A DNA stretch of 64,000 nucleotides from an uncultured Bacilli bacterium (GTDB taxonomy: Bacteria; Bacillota_I; Bacilli_A; RF39; UBA660). Made by a program: the position numbers and the translations under genes. This document shows, in pieces, positions 24,546-33,554 of this stretch; within the stretch, counting starts at the first letter, position 1, and every line of letters starts with the position of its first letter. The notes under the pieces are model-generated. The model was not told where the DNA came from and ran no database searches. It worked only from the letters and a program-made list of their open reading frames with translations. The stretch covers positions 470,451 through 534,450 of the forward strand of contig CAJUTK010000002.1 in NCBI GenBank assembly GCA_910589375.1, written 5' to 3'.

Positions 24546-25196
24546 ATCTACACTTACTAAATGAATGCTTTCAATCTCTTCCTTATTCTTCCATGATAAT
24601 AAGTCTTCTGCTATTTCCCTGTTAGCAATTTCAAAGGTAAATTCAACAGAATTTTTCTTAACAGATTCTGTCTTTAAAGTGCACTTTTTCTTCTTACTCA
24701 TGAGTTTTAATATTTTATCTCCAAAATCCTTATCTGCTTTTACAACCAATAAATATTTAGTAGTACTTTTAACATTTGTCATATACATAATCATATAAAG
24801 TATTCCCAAAATAAGGGTTGCTATAAGAGTAGTCAAATAGATACCTGCCCCAGACATAATTCCTGCGGTAATAGCCCAAAACATAAAAATTGTATCTACT
24901 GGGTCTTTCACTGCCGTTCTAAAACGAACAATAGAAAGAGCACCTACCATACCTAATGAAAGAGCTAGATTGGAATTAATCGTTCGGATTACTAAAGATG
25001 TAACCATAGAAAGTAATACAATCGATAATACAAAAGATTTTGTATAGGATACTCCTGTATATGTTTTTTTATAAACATAAGTAATTAATAAGGCTGCTAC
25101 AAAAGCAGTAAGTAAGGAGAAAAATAAATCTCCTGTAGATAGTGTACCAGAAAATTCTTCTATTACACTTTTTTTAATCATATCTAAAAAGCTCAT
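24543..25196 (-). CDS. DUF4956 membrane protein
   Basis: 217 residues with four hydrophobic segments in the first ~150 and the family core SNLALSLGMVGALSIVRFRTA followed by PVDTIFMFWAI. The C-terminal ~70 residues are soluble. DUF4956 proteins are widely encoded beside VTC and CotH genes; their function is not established, though linkage suggests transport or polymer handling at the membrane. Start 25196 follows AAAGGAGGT and is one base after the VTC stop, so the two are co-translated. Confidence 0.88.
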   Translation of the reverse strand: MSFLDMIKKSVIEEFSGTLSTGDLFFSLLTAFVAALLITYVYKKTYTGVSYTKSFVLSIVLLSMVTSLVIRTINSNLALSLGMVGALSIVRFRTAVKDPVDTIFMFWAITAGIMSGAGIYLTTLIATLILGILYMIMYMTNVKSTTKYLLVVKADKDFGDKILKLMSKKKKCTLKTESVKKNSVEFTFEIANREIAEDLLSWKNKEEIESIHLVSVD

Positions 25197-25197
25197 G

Positions 25198-25893
25198 TTA
25201 TACCTCCTTTTTTTCTCTACACAACGCAAATTTAGAAACTGCTACACGAACAGTTGGTATTTCTTTAATGACACTAGCCAAATGGCTTGGAATAGAATTG
25301 TTAAACTTTACTTCTAATACTACTTCTCCAGGTTCTAATACGTTAAATGTAAGAATATCTTTATCAAATAAATCATACTGAAACTTACCAGATCGGATAT
25401 CCTCGTCAAAAGTAATTCTTGTATCTTCAACTGGAAAAGTAAACGCTAAACGCTTATAATCAACGATAACAGAAGGCTTTAAATGGTGTAATTTCTGTTT
25501 CAAAACAAATTCTCTTAAAAGGCCATCCTTAGCTAACTCAATTTCTTCAAAGTCCCCATTTAAAAATTTATGACAATCCTCTACTGAAATTTTTTCTTGT
25601 TTTTTATACGTTAAATCTCTATTTTTTTCTTTTCTTTCCAAACGTATAAAAGAGCTATCTAAATTATAAAGACGAATTCGATACTTCTCTCTTTTCTCAA
25701 GACCATCTATTTTTTCATAGTAAGCACTGTTATAATCATCATCAAAGTAAAGACTTCTTATAAAGTATGTATTATCCTCATTAATAGAATTGCTATCTAC
25801 ATCCATTAGTAAAGAAAGTTTTCTTTTTAATAATTCTGCTTCTCCTTGACTTAAAATAAATTTTAATTCATGTCTATATTGTTTTTTATCCAA
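25198..25893 (-). CDS. VTC-domain protein (polyphosphate polymerase-like)
   Basis: 231 residues. Matches the VTC catalytic core: RHELKFILS near the N terminus, the basic strand pattern SLYFDDDYNSAYYEKIDGLEKREKYRIRLYN (conserved within it: KIDGLEKREKYRIR), RLERKEKNR, and later VDYKRLAF and LEVKFN. The yeast domain builds polyphosphate from ATP inside a tunnel of basic residues. Bacterial versions near CotH have not been shown to do exactly this. It overlaps the CotH stop by 8 bases, giving a CotH-VTC-DUF4956 operon. Confidence 0.88.
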   Translation of the reverse strand: MDKKQYRHELKFILSQGEAELLKRKLSLLMDVDSNSINEDNTYFIRSLYFDDDYNSAYYEKIDGLEKREKYRIRLYNLDSSFIRLERKEKNRDLTYKKQEKISVEDCHKFLNGDFEEIELAKDGLLREFVLKQKLHHLKPSVIVDYKRLAFTFPVEDTRITFDEDIRSGKFQYDLFDKDILTFNVLEPGEVVLEVKFNNSIPSHLASVIKEIPTVRVAVSKFALCREKKEV

Positions 25894-28747
25894 AATATTT
25901 CTTCACTTCCTCACTAGAGAGATGAAAATAACTCTTTGTATGGGTAATAATATAACTTCTTCGCTGCTTAATATAATTTTTTAGACTCTCACAATTATCT
26001 TCCCACTCTTTATAAGTCATACGCCAACGTTCTTGATTTCTCTTCATCTCTGGTTTTAATAATTCATAAAGTTCTTGATAGCGATTCATTACATTTTCAT
26101 CTGACCATACATTTTTCATACTATAAGATAATCTTTCTAAAAGTTTCTCACGGAATTCACTATTTTGTAGTAATCCCCTTAAAATAGTATTGTTATAATG
26201 ATATTCTCCAAGTCCTGCTGGATTTGTCAACCATTGCCACTGATTCCTTGTGTGATGATAAAAGGCAAAATCAAAATCATAGAATACCATTTTAATCTTT
26301 CCACCATCGACATTAGGATTATTAAAGTATCGAGTATTTACAATATCATTATTAACTGTATAGAGTTGTCCTATTGTCCAATCAATATAATTATCAATAT
26401 CTAGTCTCTCTTTTACATATTCATAAGCATCAGAATTTGCTAGATTATGACTACGTATGTAAGAAACTAATTTGTTATAGTCACTAGCACTTCCTTCACT
26501 TACTACATTATCAATACGAATAATATTAGTACCTTTAGAATCTACATTATAGTGATGAGCTACGAATTCATCATCTACTTTTTCTCTTAAAAAGTATACT
26601 CCCCAGTATTCTCCATTAATATATAAGATAACCGCTTTATAGGCCTGTACATCAACAGTACTATAGTCATCCATAATAGAAGTAGCTAACTCATCACGAA
26701 ACATAGAGCCAGTACTATCTTGTGAACCGCTACGTACTACAAGTGTTTTATAGCTAATGGCATCACGATTATCAAAAACTTTATAATTTAACTTAGAAGG
26801 ACCATATTTAGAAGAAAACTTTAGAGCAAAACTTTTTTTAGAAATAAATCTAGTTTGTCCTCCAAATAGTTTTAACCCACAATCAATCGTAAAAGAGCCT
26901 TCCTTTTCAAACAATTCTGCATGAGCATTTACTGTTAAAGTAGTAGAATTTAAATTAGTAGTTAAATACCTAAATGAAGTAGATGGTAAACTAATCGATA
27001 AAACTGGTAAAGTATGATTTTCATTAACAATATAACTACCTGTTACTACATTACTAAGCTTTTTATTTTTTTCATAAGAAACTGCTTTAATAACAGTAGT
27101 TTCATTTAAAAGAATAGGACTATTATATACCTTAGAATTCCTAGTAGGAATAGATCCATCTAAAGTATAATATATAGTCCCTGATCCCTTTAATTCAACC
27201 GCTAAATCCTTAGTGTTATTATAAATACCTGGCTCTTTGCTAAAAGTTGGTTCATAAGCAATTTCTAAAATATCTGACTTTCCATTTTTAGTACCAGGAG
27301 TAGGCTTTTCAAAATAGTAAAAACCATTTGTACTATTTCTACCATAGCTATATCCTATTGGAATATTAGAGACATAGATAGAATCTGCTAACTCTTTGCT
27401 ATGATACAAATAAATACTTTCTGAAGATGAAATTTTAAAATTAGCATGTGGATATTTAGAACTACTTAACTTAGTATCTCCTGATGCCATTACAATATAA
27501 TACTCTCCACTTTTTAATTCCTTATCAGGTAGATTATACATTGTCTTTTCATTAGAAGAAGTCGTTAGAAAATACTCTTTCAATGAAATACTATGGTCAG
27601 TATTATTATATAATTCTATCCAATCATAATATTCTCCACCATTTTGAGCCAAATAAGAATGATTGGCACTCATTACTTCATTAATAATTAATTCTTTAGG
27701 ATTCTTTCTTTCATTCTTTGAGAACTCTTCCATATTAGAATTTAAATAGCCTGGCGTAATATTAGTATTCTCCTGAAAATTTCCAGTAGAATCTTTTATA
27801 TAGGCAAAACCATTAGTAACATCTTCATAATTAACTTGTTCTACAATCTTATTATTTTTTGACAAGATAACAGTACCAGTCTTTTTATTTAAACTAAAAG
27901 AAGCATGATTGTCAGCACCTAATTCTGAAGTATAAATCAAATAAACCTCATCTGGCTTTAATATCTTATCTGGTAAACGATATTGAAAAGGTCTATTTAA
28001 ATCATTAGAAACAAAGTATTCTTTTAATGAAACTTCTTTATCACTTTTATTATGAATTTCAATATAACTATAAAACTTCTTATCAAACGAAATATTGCCT
28101 TTATTAGAAGGTAAAAATTCTGTAATTTCTAAAGAGTCCTCTTCTACAGATAAAGATTTAAGATATTCTTTTCTTCCATCAGTATTGTTACTATATCCTG
28201 GAGTAATTTCTTCTGTTTCTACCCATTTTCCTTTTTCATTTCTTGCCATAACTGTATTTTTATTTAAGGAAATAGTCTTTACTGTATCTACTACTTTTCC
28301 ATTTTTCTTTTTTAAGGTAATAGTTTCTCCACCAGCTTTACTAAGGGCGAAATTAGCATGCAATCCCTCCTCAGTTTTTCCTGATAGATAAACTATTAAA
28401 TATCCTTTGCTTTTAATAGTAGCAGATGGAAAAATCCATTTGGTATTACCGCTTTCCTCATCACTTAATCCATAACCAGATAAATCAATATCTGCACTTG
28501 TTCCATTATATAATTCTATCCAATCATAAACATTCCCTGACTCATCAGCGTAAGCGCCTTTATTAGAGGTCATAACCTCATTAATCACTAAAGCATCAAT
28601 TCGAATTTCTCCGTCTCCTAATGTTTCTTCTGCATTTTCTTTTGGAGAAATAAAAGATTCTACTGCTATTAAAACGATAATGAAAAGAAGCATTATCAAA
28701 ATACTTTTACCATTACTCTTTAGTTTCTTTAAGTCAATCAATCTCAT
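25886..28747 (-). CDS. CotH-family kinase with lamin-tail domains
   Basis: 953 residues. One N-terminal membrane helix (about 15-32), then three lamin-tail domains (INEVM..YDWIELYN repeats near residues 55, 205 and 350), a chitobiase-type C-terminal beta domain (GTIYYTLDGSIPT, about 520-575), and a CotH kinase domain (about 590-900) with LVVRSGSQD, GVYFLREKVDDEFV and the metal motif YDFDFAF. CotH kinases phosphorylate proteins outside the cytoplasm in spore coats and elsewhere. Lamin-tail domains suggest nucleic-acid or surface binding. It is first of the CotH-VTC-DUF4956 operon. Confidence 0.9.
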   Translation of the reverse strand: MRLIDLKKLKSNGKSILIMLLFIIVLIAVESFISPKENAEETLGDGEIRIDALVINEVMTSNKGAYADESGNVYDWIELYNGTSADIDLSGYGLSDEESGNTKWIFPSATIKSKGYLIVYLSGKTEEGLHANFALSKAGGETITLKKKNGKVVDTVKTISLNKNTVMARNEKGKWVETEEITPGYSNNTDGRKEYLKSLSVEEDSLEITEFLPSNKGNISFDKKFYSYIEIHNKSDKEVSLKEYFVSNDLNRPFQYRLPDKILKPDEVYLIYTSELGADNHASFSLNKKTGTVILSKNNKIVEQVNYEDVTNGFAYIKDSTGNFQENTNITPGYLNSNMEEFSKNERKNPKELIINEVMSANHSYLAQNGGEYYDWIELYNNTDHSISLKEYFLTTSSNEKTMYNLPDKELKSGEYYIVMASGDTKLSSSKYPHANFKISSSESIYLYHSKELADSIYVSNIPIGYSYGRNSTNGFYYFEKPTPGTKNGKSDILEIAYEPTFSKEPGIYNNTKDLAVELKGSGTIYYTLDGSIPTRNSKVYNSPILLNETTVIKAVSYEKNKKLSNVVTGSYIVNENHTLPVLSISLPSTSFRYLTTNLNSTTLTVNAHAELFEKEGSFTIDCGLKLFGGQTRFISKKSFALKFSSKYGPSKLNYKVFDNRDAISYKTLVVRSGSQDSTGSMFRDELATSIMDDYSTVDVQAYKAVILYINGEYWGVYFLREKVDDEFVAHHYNVDSKGTNIIRIDNVVSEGSASDYNKLVSYIRSHNLANSDAYEYVKERLDIDNYIDWTIGQLYTVNNDIVNTRYFNNPNVDGGKIKMVFYDFDFAFYHHTRNQWQWLTNPAGLGEYHYNNTILRGLLQNSEFREKLLERLSYSMKNVWSDENVMNRYQELYELLKPEMKRNQERWRMTYKEWEDNCESLKNYIKQRRSYIITHTKSYFHLSSEEVKKYFG

Positions 28748-28882
28748 TTTTTCTCCTACTTCCTTATATTAGGATACCACATAAATCGACTTTTTTCAAT
28801 CATTATACGAAGCTATTAATATAATATATAATACTAGCAATTTTCTATTACAAAAGAAATGGCAATATATTTACATACTAGA

Positions 28883-28911
28883 TTGTGAAAATCGACTTTT
28901 TTTGATATAAT
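28883..28911 (+). promoter_or_regulatory. Promoter of the plus-strand pair at 28.9-31.3 kb
   Basis: TTGTGA (28883-28888), 17 bases, TATAAT (28906-28911). The 14-mer AAATCGACTTTTTT fills most of the spacer (28889-28902); an exact second copy lies at 28783-28796 in the leader of the divergent cotH-like gene. Confidence 0.7.
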
Positions 28912-28941
28912 GAAAAAAGCTCGGAGTTGGGAGAAAATTTT

Positions 28942-30309
28942 ATGGAAAAGAAAAAAAAGGTTAAATTAAAAATTAAAAAGCAAGTTGTTTTCAACTTAAT
29001 TAGTATTGTATTTGTACTAACAGTAGGATTCTACTTTTTAGGCAGACTTATCTATTACAAAATAGATAGTCAAAAAGAATTTGTCTTTTCTAAGCAATTA
29101 GCACAAAGACTAATTGAAGAGGAAGAACAAAATATTTATGAATCAGAAAATAGTCTAGTTCATGTAAATGGTATCTATCGTTATGTTGGAGATGCTAAAT
29201 ACAATTATGTAGAATATAAAGGTCTATTATGGAGAGTTGTTAAAATTAATGCTGATAATTCTGTTACTTTAATAACACAAGATAATGTAATCTCTCTAGC
29301 ACATGGAGATTCTATTGAGCATCATATTTTAACTTGGTTAAATGATAAAGAACAACCTAATACAGGAATATTTCAAGCTAGCTTAGAAGAACAAAAAGAA
29401 AATCTTAAAACTACTAAAATCTGTACAGATAGTTTTAACGAGTTAGAGATAGCAAGTTGTTTCGAAACAAATGAAAACTATAAAATTGGCTTATTAAGTG
29501 TCTATGATTATTTAGAAGCAAACGCCAATGAAAGCTATTTAAACAATGAATCCATCTTTTGGACATCTAATAAATTTGATGCTGACAATTCTTGGTATGT
29601 AGCAGAAGATGGAAGAATCAGCTATGATGATTCTAAAAGTAAATTAGGAATTAGACCAGTTATTACACTTGATGGGGATACTCCTATTTATAGTGGAAAT
29701 GGTACGGCAGATAATCCTTATTCTTTAAATGAAAAAGATCCAGAAACATTAGAGGAAGTCTATATTGGAAAATACTTATTATACAATGATACCTTATGGA
29801 AAGTAGTTTCTAAAGAAAAAGATAAAATTAAAATTGTTAGTGAAGAATGTTTAAAAGGAAATGATGGAAACTGTATTGCTAGAAAATATAGTGATTATTC
29901 AAATAAAATTGATGTAAACGGAAATGAGTTAATGGCTTATTTAAATAATGATTATTATAATTCTCTAAAAGAGAAAGATTTCTTAACTCATGGTAAATTT
30001 TATACAGGAACATATTCTTTAACGGAGAATAACTATCGTTCTTCTTTAGAAGAAAGCGAAGACTTAAAGGTAGGCTTTTTATCAGTTGGAGAAATTTTTG
30101 CATATGAAGTGGAAAATACTTTTTTAATGACTACTAGTCCTAATAATGATTTAAGTATTTATAGTGTTAATAATTCTCATAGCCTCTATCAAAATACAGT
30201 AATAGAAGAATTGAATATTAGGCCTTCTCTATATTTAAAAGCTTCTATAAAAATCCAAGGCGGAGATGGTTCTTACCTATCTCCTTACCAATTAGGAGGT
30301 AATAAATAA
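28942..30309 (+). CDS. Membrane-anchored protein with two DUF6273-like repeats
   Basis: 455 residues. One membrane helix near 15-38 after a Lys-rich start, then two related ~170-residue halves. Each opens with a YxxWRVV/LWKVV strand (YKGLLWRVVKIN; YNDTLWKVVSKE) and closes with IRPVITLDG..GNGTADNPYSL or IRPSLYLK..GDGSYLSPYQL. This repeat resembles the DUF6273 family of secreted Bacillota proteins. An internal duplication is evident. Start 28942 is chosen for GGGAG upstream. It overlaps the next start by one base and so is coupled to the glycosidase gene. Confidence 0.65.
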   Translation: MEKKKKVKLKIKKQVVFNLISIVFVLTVGFYFLGRLIYYKIDSQKEFVFSKQLAQRLIEEEEQNIYESENSLVHVNGIYRYVGDAKYNYVEYKGLLWRVVKINADNSVTLITQDNVISLAHGDSIEHHILTWLNDKEQPNTGIFQASLEEQKENLKTTKICTDSFNELEIASCFETNENYKIGLLSVYDYLEANANESYLNNESIFWTSNKFDADNSWYVAEDGRISYDDSKSKLGIRPVITLDGDTPIYSGNGTADNPYSLNEKDPETLEEVYIGKYLLYNDTLWKVVSKEKDKIKIVSEECLKGNDGNCIARKYSDYSNKIDVNGNELMAYLNNDYYNSLKEKDFLTHGKFYTGTYSLTENNYRSSLEESEDLKVGFLSVGEIFAYEVENTFLMTTSPNNDLSIYSVNNSHSLYQNTVIEELNIRPSLYLKASIKIQGGDGSYLSPYQLGGNK

Positions 30310-31331
30310 TGAAAGAAAAGAAAAAAAAGAAAAAGAAATTGTCAAAATTAACAATTGTTTGTGCTATTTTTGATGTTCTTGTTCTAGTCTTCTTATTTGT
30401 TGTATATGGACCGTTTGATAAATTTAAAAACTGGTGGATTACGACTGCTTTAGCAACTGGTAATCACAAATATTTCGCAAATGTTTTATATTCTAAAAGT
30501 GATATTCAAAATACTCTTCAAAGAAATAAAATATTAGAATCTGATCAAAATACGAAAGTAGAAGATATTATATTTGATAATTCTAAAAAAGATACTTATG
30601 AATCTATTTATGAAGAACAAATTTTAAAAAGAGACGCTGGAAATGATGTCTATAAAGTTGTTGAAATTGATGAAAAAGATTATAATGGCTTTTTAGTAGT
30701 AGTTTATGATCCTTCTAGAATCTCCCTTGTTACTTCTTCTAAAATAAACTACGGAGGCCAGGGGTTAGTTGATATGGCTAAAGAACACGAAGCAATAGTG
30801 GCCATTAATGCAAGTGGTTTTGCAAGAAGAAATGGTGCTTTAATTCCAACAGGAACTGTTATTAAAAATGGAAAGATAGCCTCTGTTGGAGGAAGAAATT
30901 ATCATGGTGGAGGCCTTATTGGTTTTACCAAAAATAATGTATTAATGCTTACAACAGACAGTGCAAGTTCTGCTATTAAACATGGAATGAACGACGCTAT
31001 GACATTTGGCCCTTTTCTTATTGTAAATGGGGAATCTGCTAAAGTAAAAGGAAATGGCGGTTGGGGTGTCGCTAATCGTACTGCTATTGCTCAAAGAAAA
31101 GATGGTATTGTTCTTTTCTTAGTAATTGATGGTAGAGGAGCAAATGGTAGTGACGGTATCTCTATTGCAGATATGATTACACTTCTTGAAAAATATGGTG
31201 CTTATAATGCAGCTAATCTAGATGGTGGTGGTTCTTCTACTTTAGTAGTTGAAGGAGAACTTATTAATAATCCTAGAGGATATAGCTATACAGGAGATCG
31301 TTTCCTTCCAAATGCTTGGATAGTAAAATAA
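30309..31331 (+). CDS. Phosphodiester glycosidase family protein (NAGPA domain)
   Basis: 340 residues. A cytoplasmic Lys-rich start and one membrane helix (about 13-36) precede an exported domain. The NAGPA family motifs are present: AINASGFARRNG, FGPFLIVNGE, GVANRTAIAQ, LVIDGRG and NLDGGGSSTLV. The mammalian relative uncovers mannose-6-phosphate; bacterial relatives cleave GlcNAc-phosphodiesters on surface polymers such as teichoic acids. Here a role in trimming a surface phosphodiester polymer is an inference. Terminator follows. Confidence 0.9.
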   Translation: MKEKKKKKKKLSKLTIVCAIFDVLVLVFLFVVYGPFDKFKNWWITTALATGNHKYFANVLYSKSDIQNTLQRNKILESDQNTKVEDIIFDNSKKDTYESIYEEQILKRDAGNDVYKVVEIDEKDYNGFLVVVYDPSRISLVTSSKINYGGQGLVDMAKEHEAIVAINASGFARRNGALIPTGTVIKNGKIASVGGRNYHGGGLIGFTKNNVLMLTTDSASSAIKHGMNDAMTFGPFLIVNGESAKVKGNGGWGVANRTAIAQRKDGIVLFLVIDGRGANGSDGISIADMITLLEKYGAYNAANLDGGGSSTLVVEGELINNPRGYSYTGDRFLPNAWIVK

Positions 31332-31358
31332 AAAGATGTTTAAAACATCTTTTTTTAT
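31332..31358. terminator. Bidirectional terminator between convergent genes
   Basis: AAAAAGATGTTT / AAACATCTTTTT with T or A tracts on both sides, serving the glycosidase gene and the convergent TPR gene. Confidence 0.85.
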
Positions 31359-33466
31359 CCCTCTATTGCCTTTTTCTCTAAATGGAATTTTTCTTTTTTC
31401 TGATTCATCATCTCTGCCCTTAGAATTCTATTTTTCAAATTCAAACCTCTATTTTGATTTAAATTAAGTTCATCGGCAATCTTTAAATATTTCAATGACT
31501 TTTTGGAATTATTTAATTTACGGTAACACTCTGATAAATTTAAATATACTGTTAAATTCTCTTTTGGATAGAATTCATTGTAGGTAATATAGCAGAAAAT
31601 GGCATCTTTCCATCTATGCATTTTATAATAAATCTCTCCTAGATAATAATAAGCATCTGGATTAGGAGATATTGAATTTGCCTCAATAAAGCACTTTATA
31701 GCACTCTGATATTTCCCCATTCTAGTATAGACATATCCTTTTAAAATAAGTGCTTTATTATTTCTACAAGTATCCATCTTTGCATAATACTCTAGATAAG
31801 TAATTGATTTCTCATATTCATAATTTCTCATAGAACTATAGGCCATCTGATAGAGTTCTTCTTTTTTAGTAACAAGATTTCCCTCTTCTAACGATTCCAT
31901 ACGAGAAACCTCAATAGTATAGAAATGATGATCTAATCTTTTCTTTAATTGATTTTCTTTCAATATTGCTCCATATTGAGTTAACCAGTACCTAGCTTCA
32001 TCATATTGGCCATATTCCATACATTTAGAGTAATATAAGAAATACTCTTGATTTGGTTCAGTATGCACTAATAAAGGTTCTACTGGATAGAAGACTTCAG
32101 CTTTGACATCCTCTTTATGAGGTTCTTTTTCCTCTTCCACTACTTCTTCTTTAGGGGAACTTTCAACGTTATCTTCCCCTTTTGGTTCTATTGGTAGTTC
32201 AAGTTGTACAGTTTCTTCTTCCACGAGAATATCTTGATTGTATAAATCATGAAAGTTTATTTCCTTTCTCTCAATAGCAATGCCTGTTTGAAATAAATCT
32301 AATAATATATTGGATTGATAGTTTTCTAAAACAATACGATTATTCTGATATAACTCTAATGCATGAATAAAATGGCCTCTTTGAATATTATTTTGAACGA
32401 TATAATAAAGATGTTCCTGCTTTTTTTCACGACTAGTTAAGTCAGTAAATAACTGTTCCAAAACAATGAGATATAAACCAACCTTCAGTTTAGGAATAGA
32501 AGGATCAATTGCCTTATTTTTACATTTCTTTCCTACCTTTAAAGCTGTTCTAAAATCTCCTAAAGAAATAGCTTCTAAAAATGTATAATGGGAATCATCT
32601 TGCTTTTGATAAGTATAAGAGAATTCTGGAATTTCAAAAGTAATATCTTTACTAAATGTAAAATAGGTTTCTAAGATTTCTAAGAACAATTGATATACAT
32701 AATTATTTTGCTTTTCATTGTTTCGATAAGAAATAATCTTTTCTACTTGTTCTTTAGCGTTCTTAAAATCTTTTTCTTTAATAAGTTCAATAAACTTTTG
32801 ACATCTTTCTTGTTCTAACTCTAATTCCATTTTTCTTTTTTTCTTCAGTTTTTCAGCTTCATCCTTTATCAATAAAGACACTAACTGAAGAAGAATCTCA
32901 ATATGGATAGAATTAGGATTCATTTTCTTACAAATAAGAAGTTTCTTAGAAGCTTTTTTATATTGCCCATCATTCAACAATTTTTGAAACTCTAAATAAT
33001 TTCCAAGATAAGAATTTGAATTAAACGCTACTATTTTCCCCACTGGATTTAATAAATCGAGTAAACTATCAGCATCATAATCCGTCATTCTTTTATAAAT
33101 TTCTAAATATAATTGATATTCACTATCATATTTGCTGTTTTGCTTTTTTTCAATGCATTCTTTTAAATACGAAAAAGCATCTTCTCCCTGAAACAAGGAA
33201 ACAACAAATTTGGCAAATAATGAATCATTAGAATCATTCGTAATACTATTTAAAATAAGAGATGCCTTCTTATAATTTTTTTCATATACATATGACCAAA
33301 CTAGTTCTAATAAGCCTTCTTTTTCATAAGAATTGGGTTCTTTATGTAATATAGATTTTTTGGAACGAAAAAAGAAAGAACTATTAACAAAAATAATCAA
33401 CTCTGCTTTTAATTCATTTAAAGAGATATTTAATACATCTAAATTTTTCCATCTATTTTTTCGCAT
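31355..33466 (-). CDS. Large TPR-repeat cytosolic protein
   Basis: 703 residues without signal peptide or membrane helix. The C-terminal third carries clear tetratricopeptide repeats (ALILKGYVYTRMGKYQSAIK, NPDAYYYLGEIYYKMHRW, VYLNLSECYRKLNNSKKS); the N-terminal part is helical and probably degenerate TPR. An acidic linker (EEEKEPHKEDVKAE) near residue 450 divides two halves. TPR proteins scaffold complexes. No partner is evident; the next gene upstream is RNase J2. Start 33466 follows GGGGGA; the longer frame begins with TTG. Confidence 0.8.
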   Translation of the reverse strand: MRKNRWKNLDVLNISLNELKAELIIFVNSSFFFRSKKSILHKEPNSYEKEGLLELVWSYVYEKNYKKASLILNSITNDSNDSLFAKFVVSLFQGEDAFSYLKECIEKKQNSKYDSEYQLYLEIYKRMTDYDADSLLDLLNPVGKIVAFNSNSYLGNYLEFQKLLNDGQYKKASKKLLICKKMNPNSIHIEILLQLVSLLIKDEAEKLKKKRKMELELEQERCQKFIELIKEKDFKNAKEQVEKIISYRNNEKQNNYVYQLFLEILETYFTFSKDITFEIPEFSYTYQKQDDSHYTFLEAISLGDFRTALKVGKKCKNKAIDPSIPKLKVGLYLIVLEQLFTDLTSREKKQEHLYYIVQNNIQRGHFIHALELYQNNRIVLENYQSNILLDLFQTGIAIERKEINFHDLYNQDILVEEETVQLELPIEPKGEDNVESSPKEEVVEEEKEPHKEDVKAEVFYPVEPLLVHTEPNQEYFLYYSKCMEYGQYDEARYWLTQYGAILKENQLKKRLDHHFYTIEVSRMESLEEGNLVTKKEELYQMAYSSMRNYEYEKSITYLEYYAKMDTCRNNKALILKGYVYTRMGKYQSAIKCFIEANSISPNPDAYYYLGEIYYKMHRWKDAIFCYITYNEFYPKENLTVYLNLSECYRKLNNSKKSLKYLKIADELNLNQNRGLNLKNRILRAEMMNQKKEKFHLEKKAIEG

Positions 33467-33524
33467 TCTATATTCCCCCAATATATATGATATATATTAT
33501 ACCAAACCAACTTTTTGATAGCAA

Positions 33525-33554
33525 GAAAAAAAGTATAAAATTTCTTTTATACTT
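33525..33554 (-). terminator. Terminator of the RNase J2 gene
   Basis: AAGTATAAAA-GAAA-TTTTATACTT with T run on the minus strand, overlapping the stop. Confidence 0.85.
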
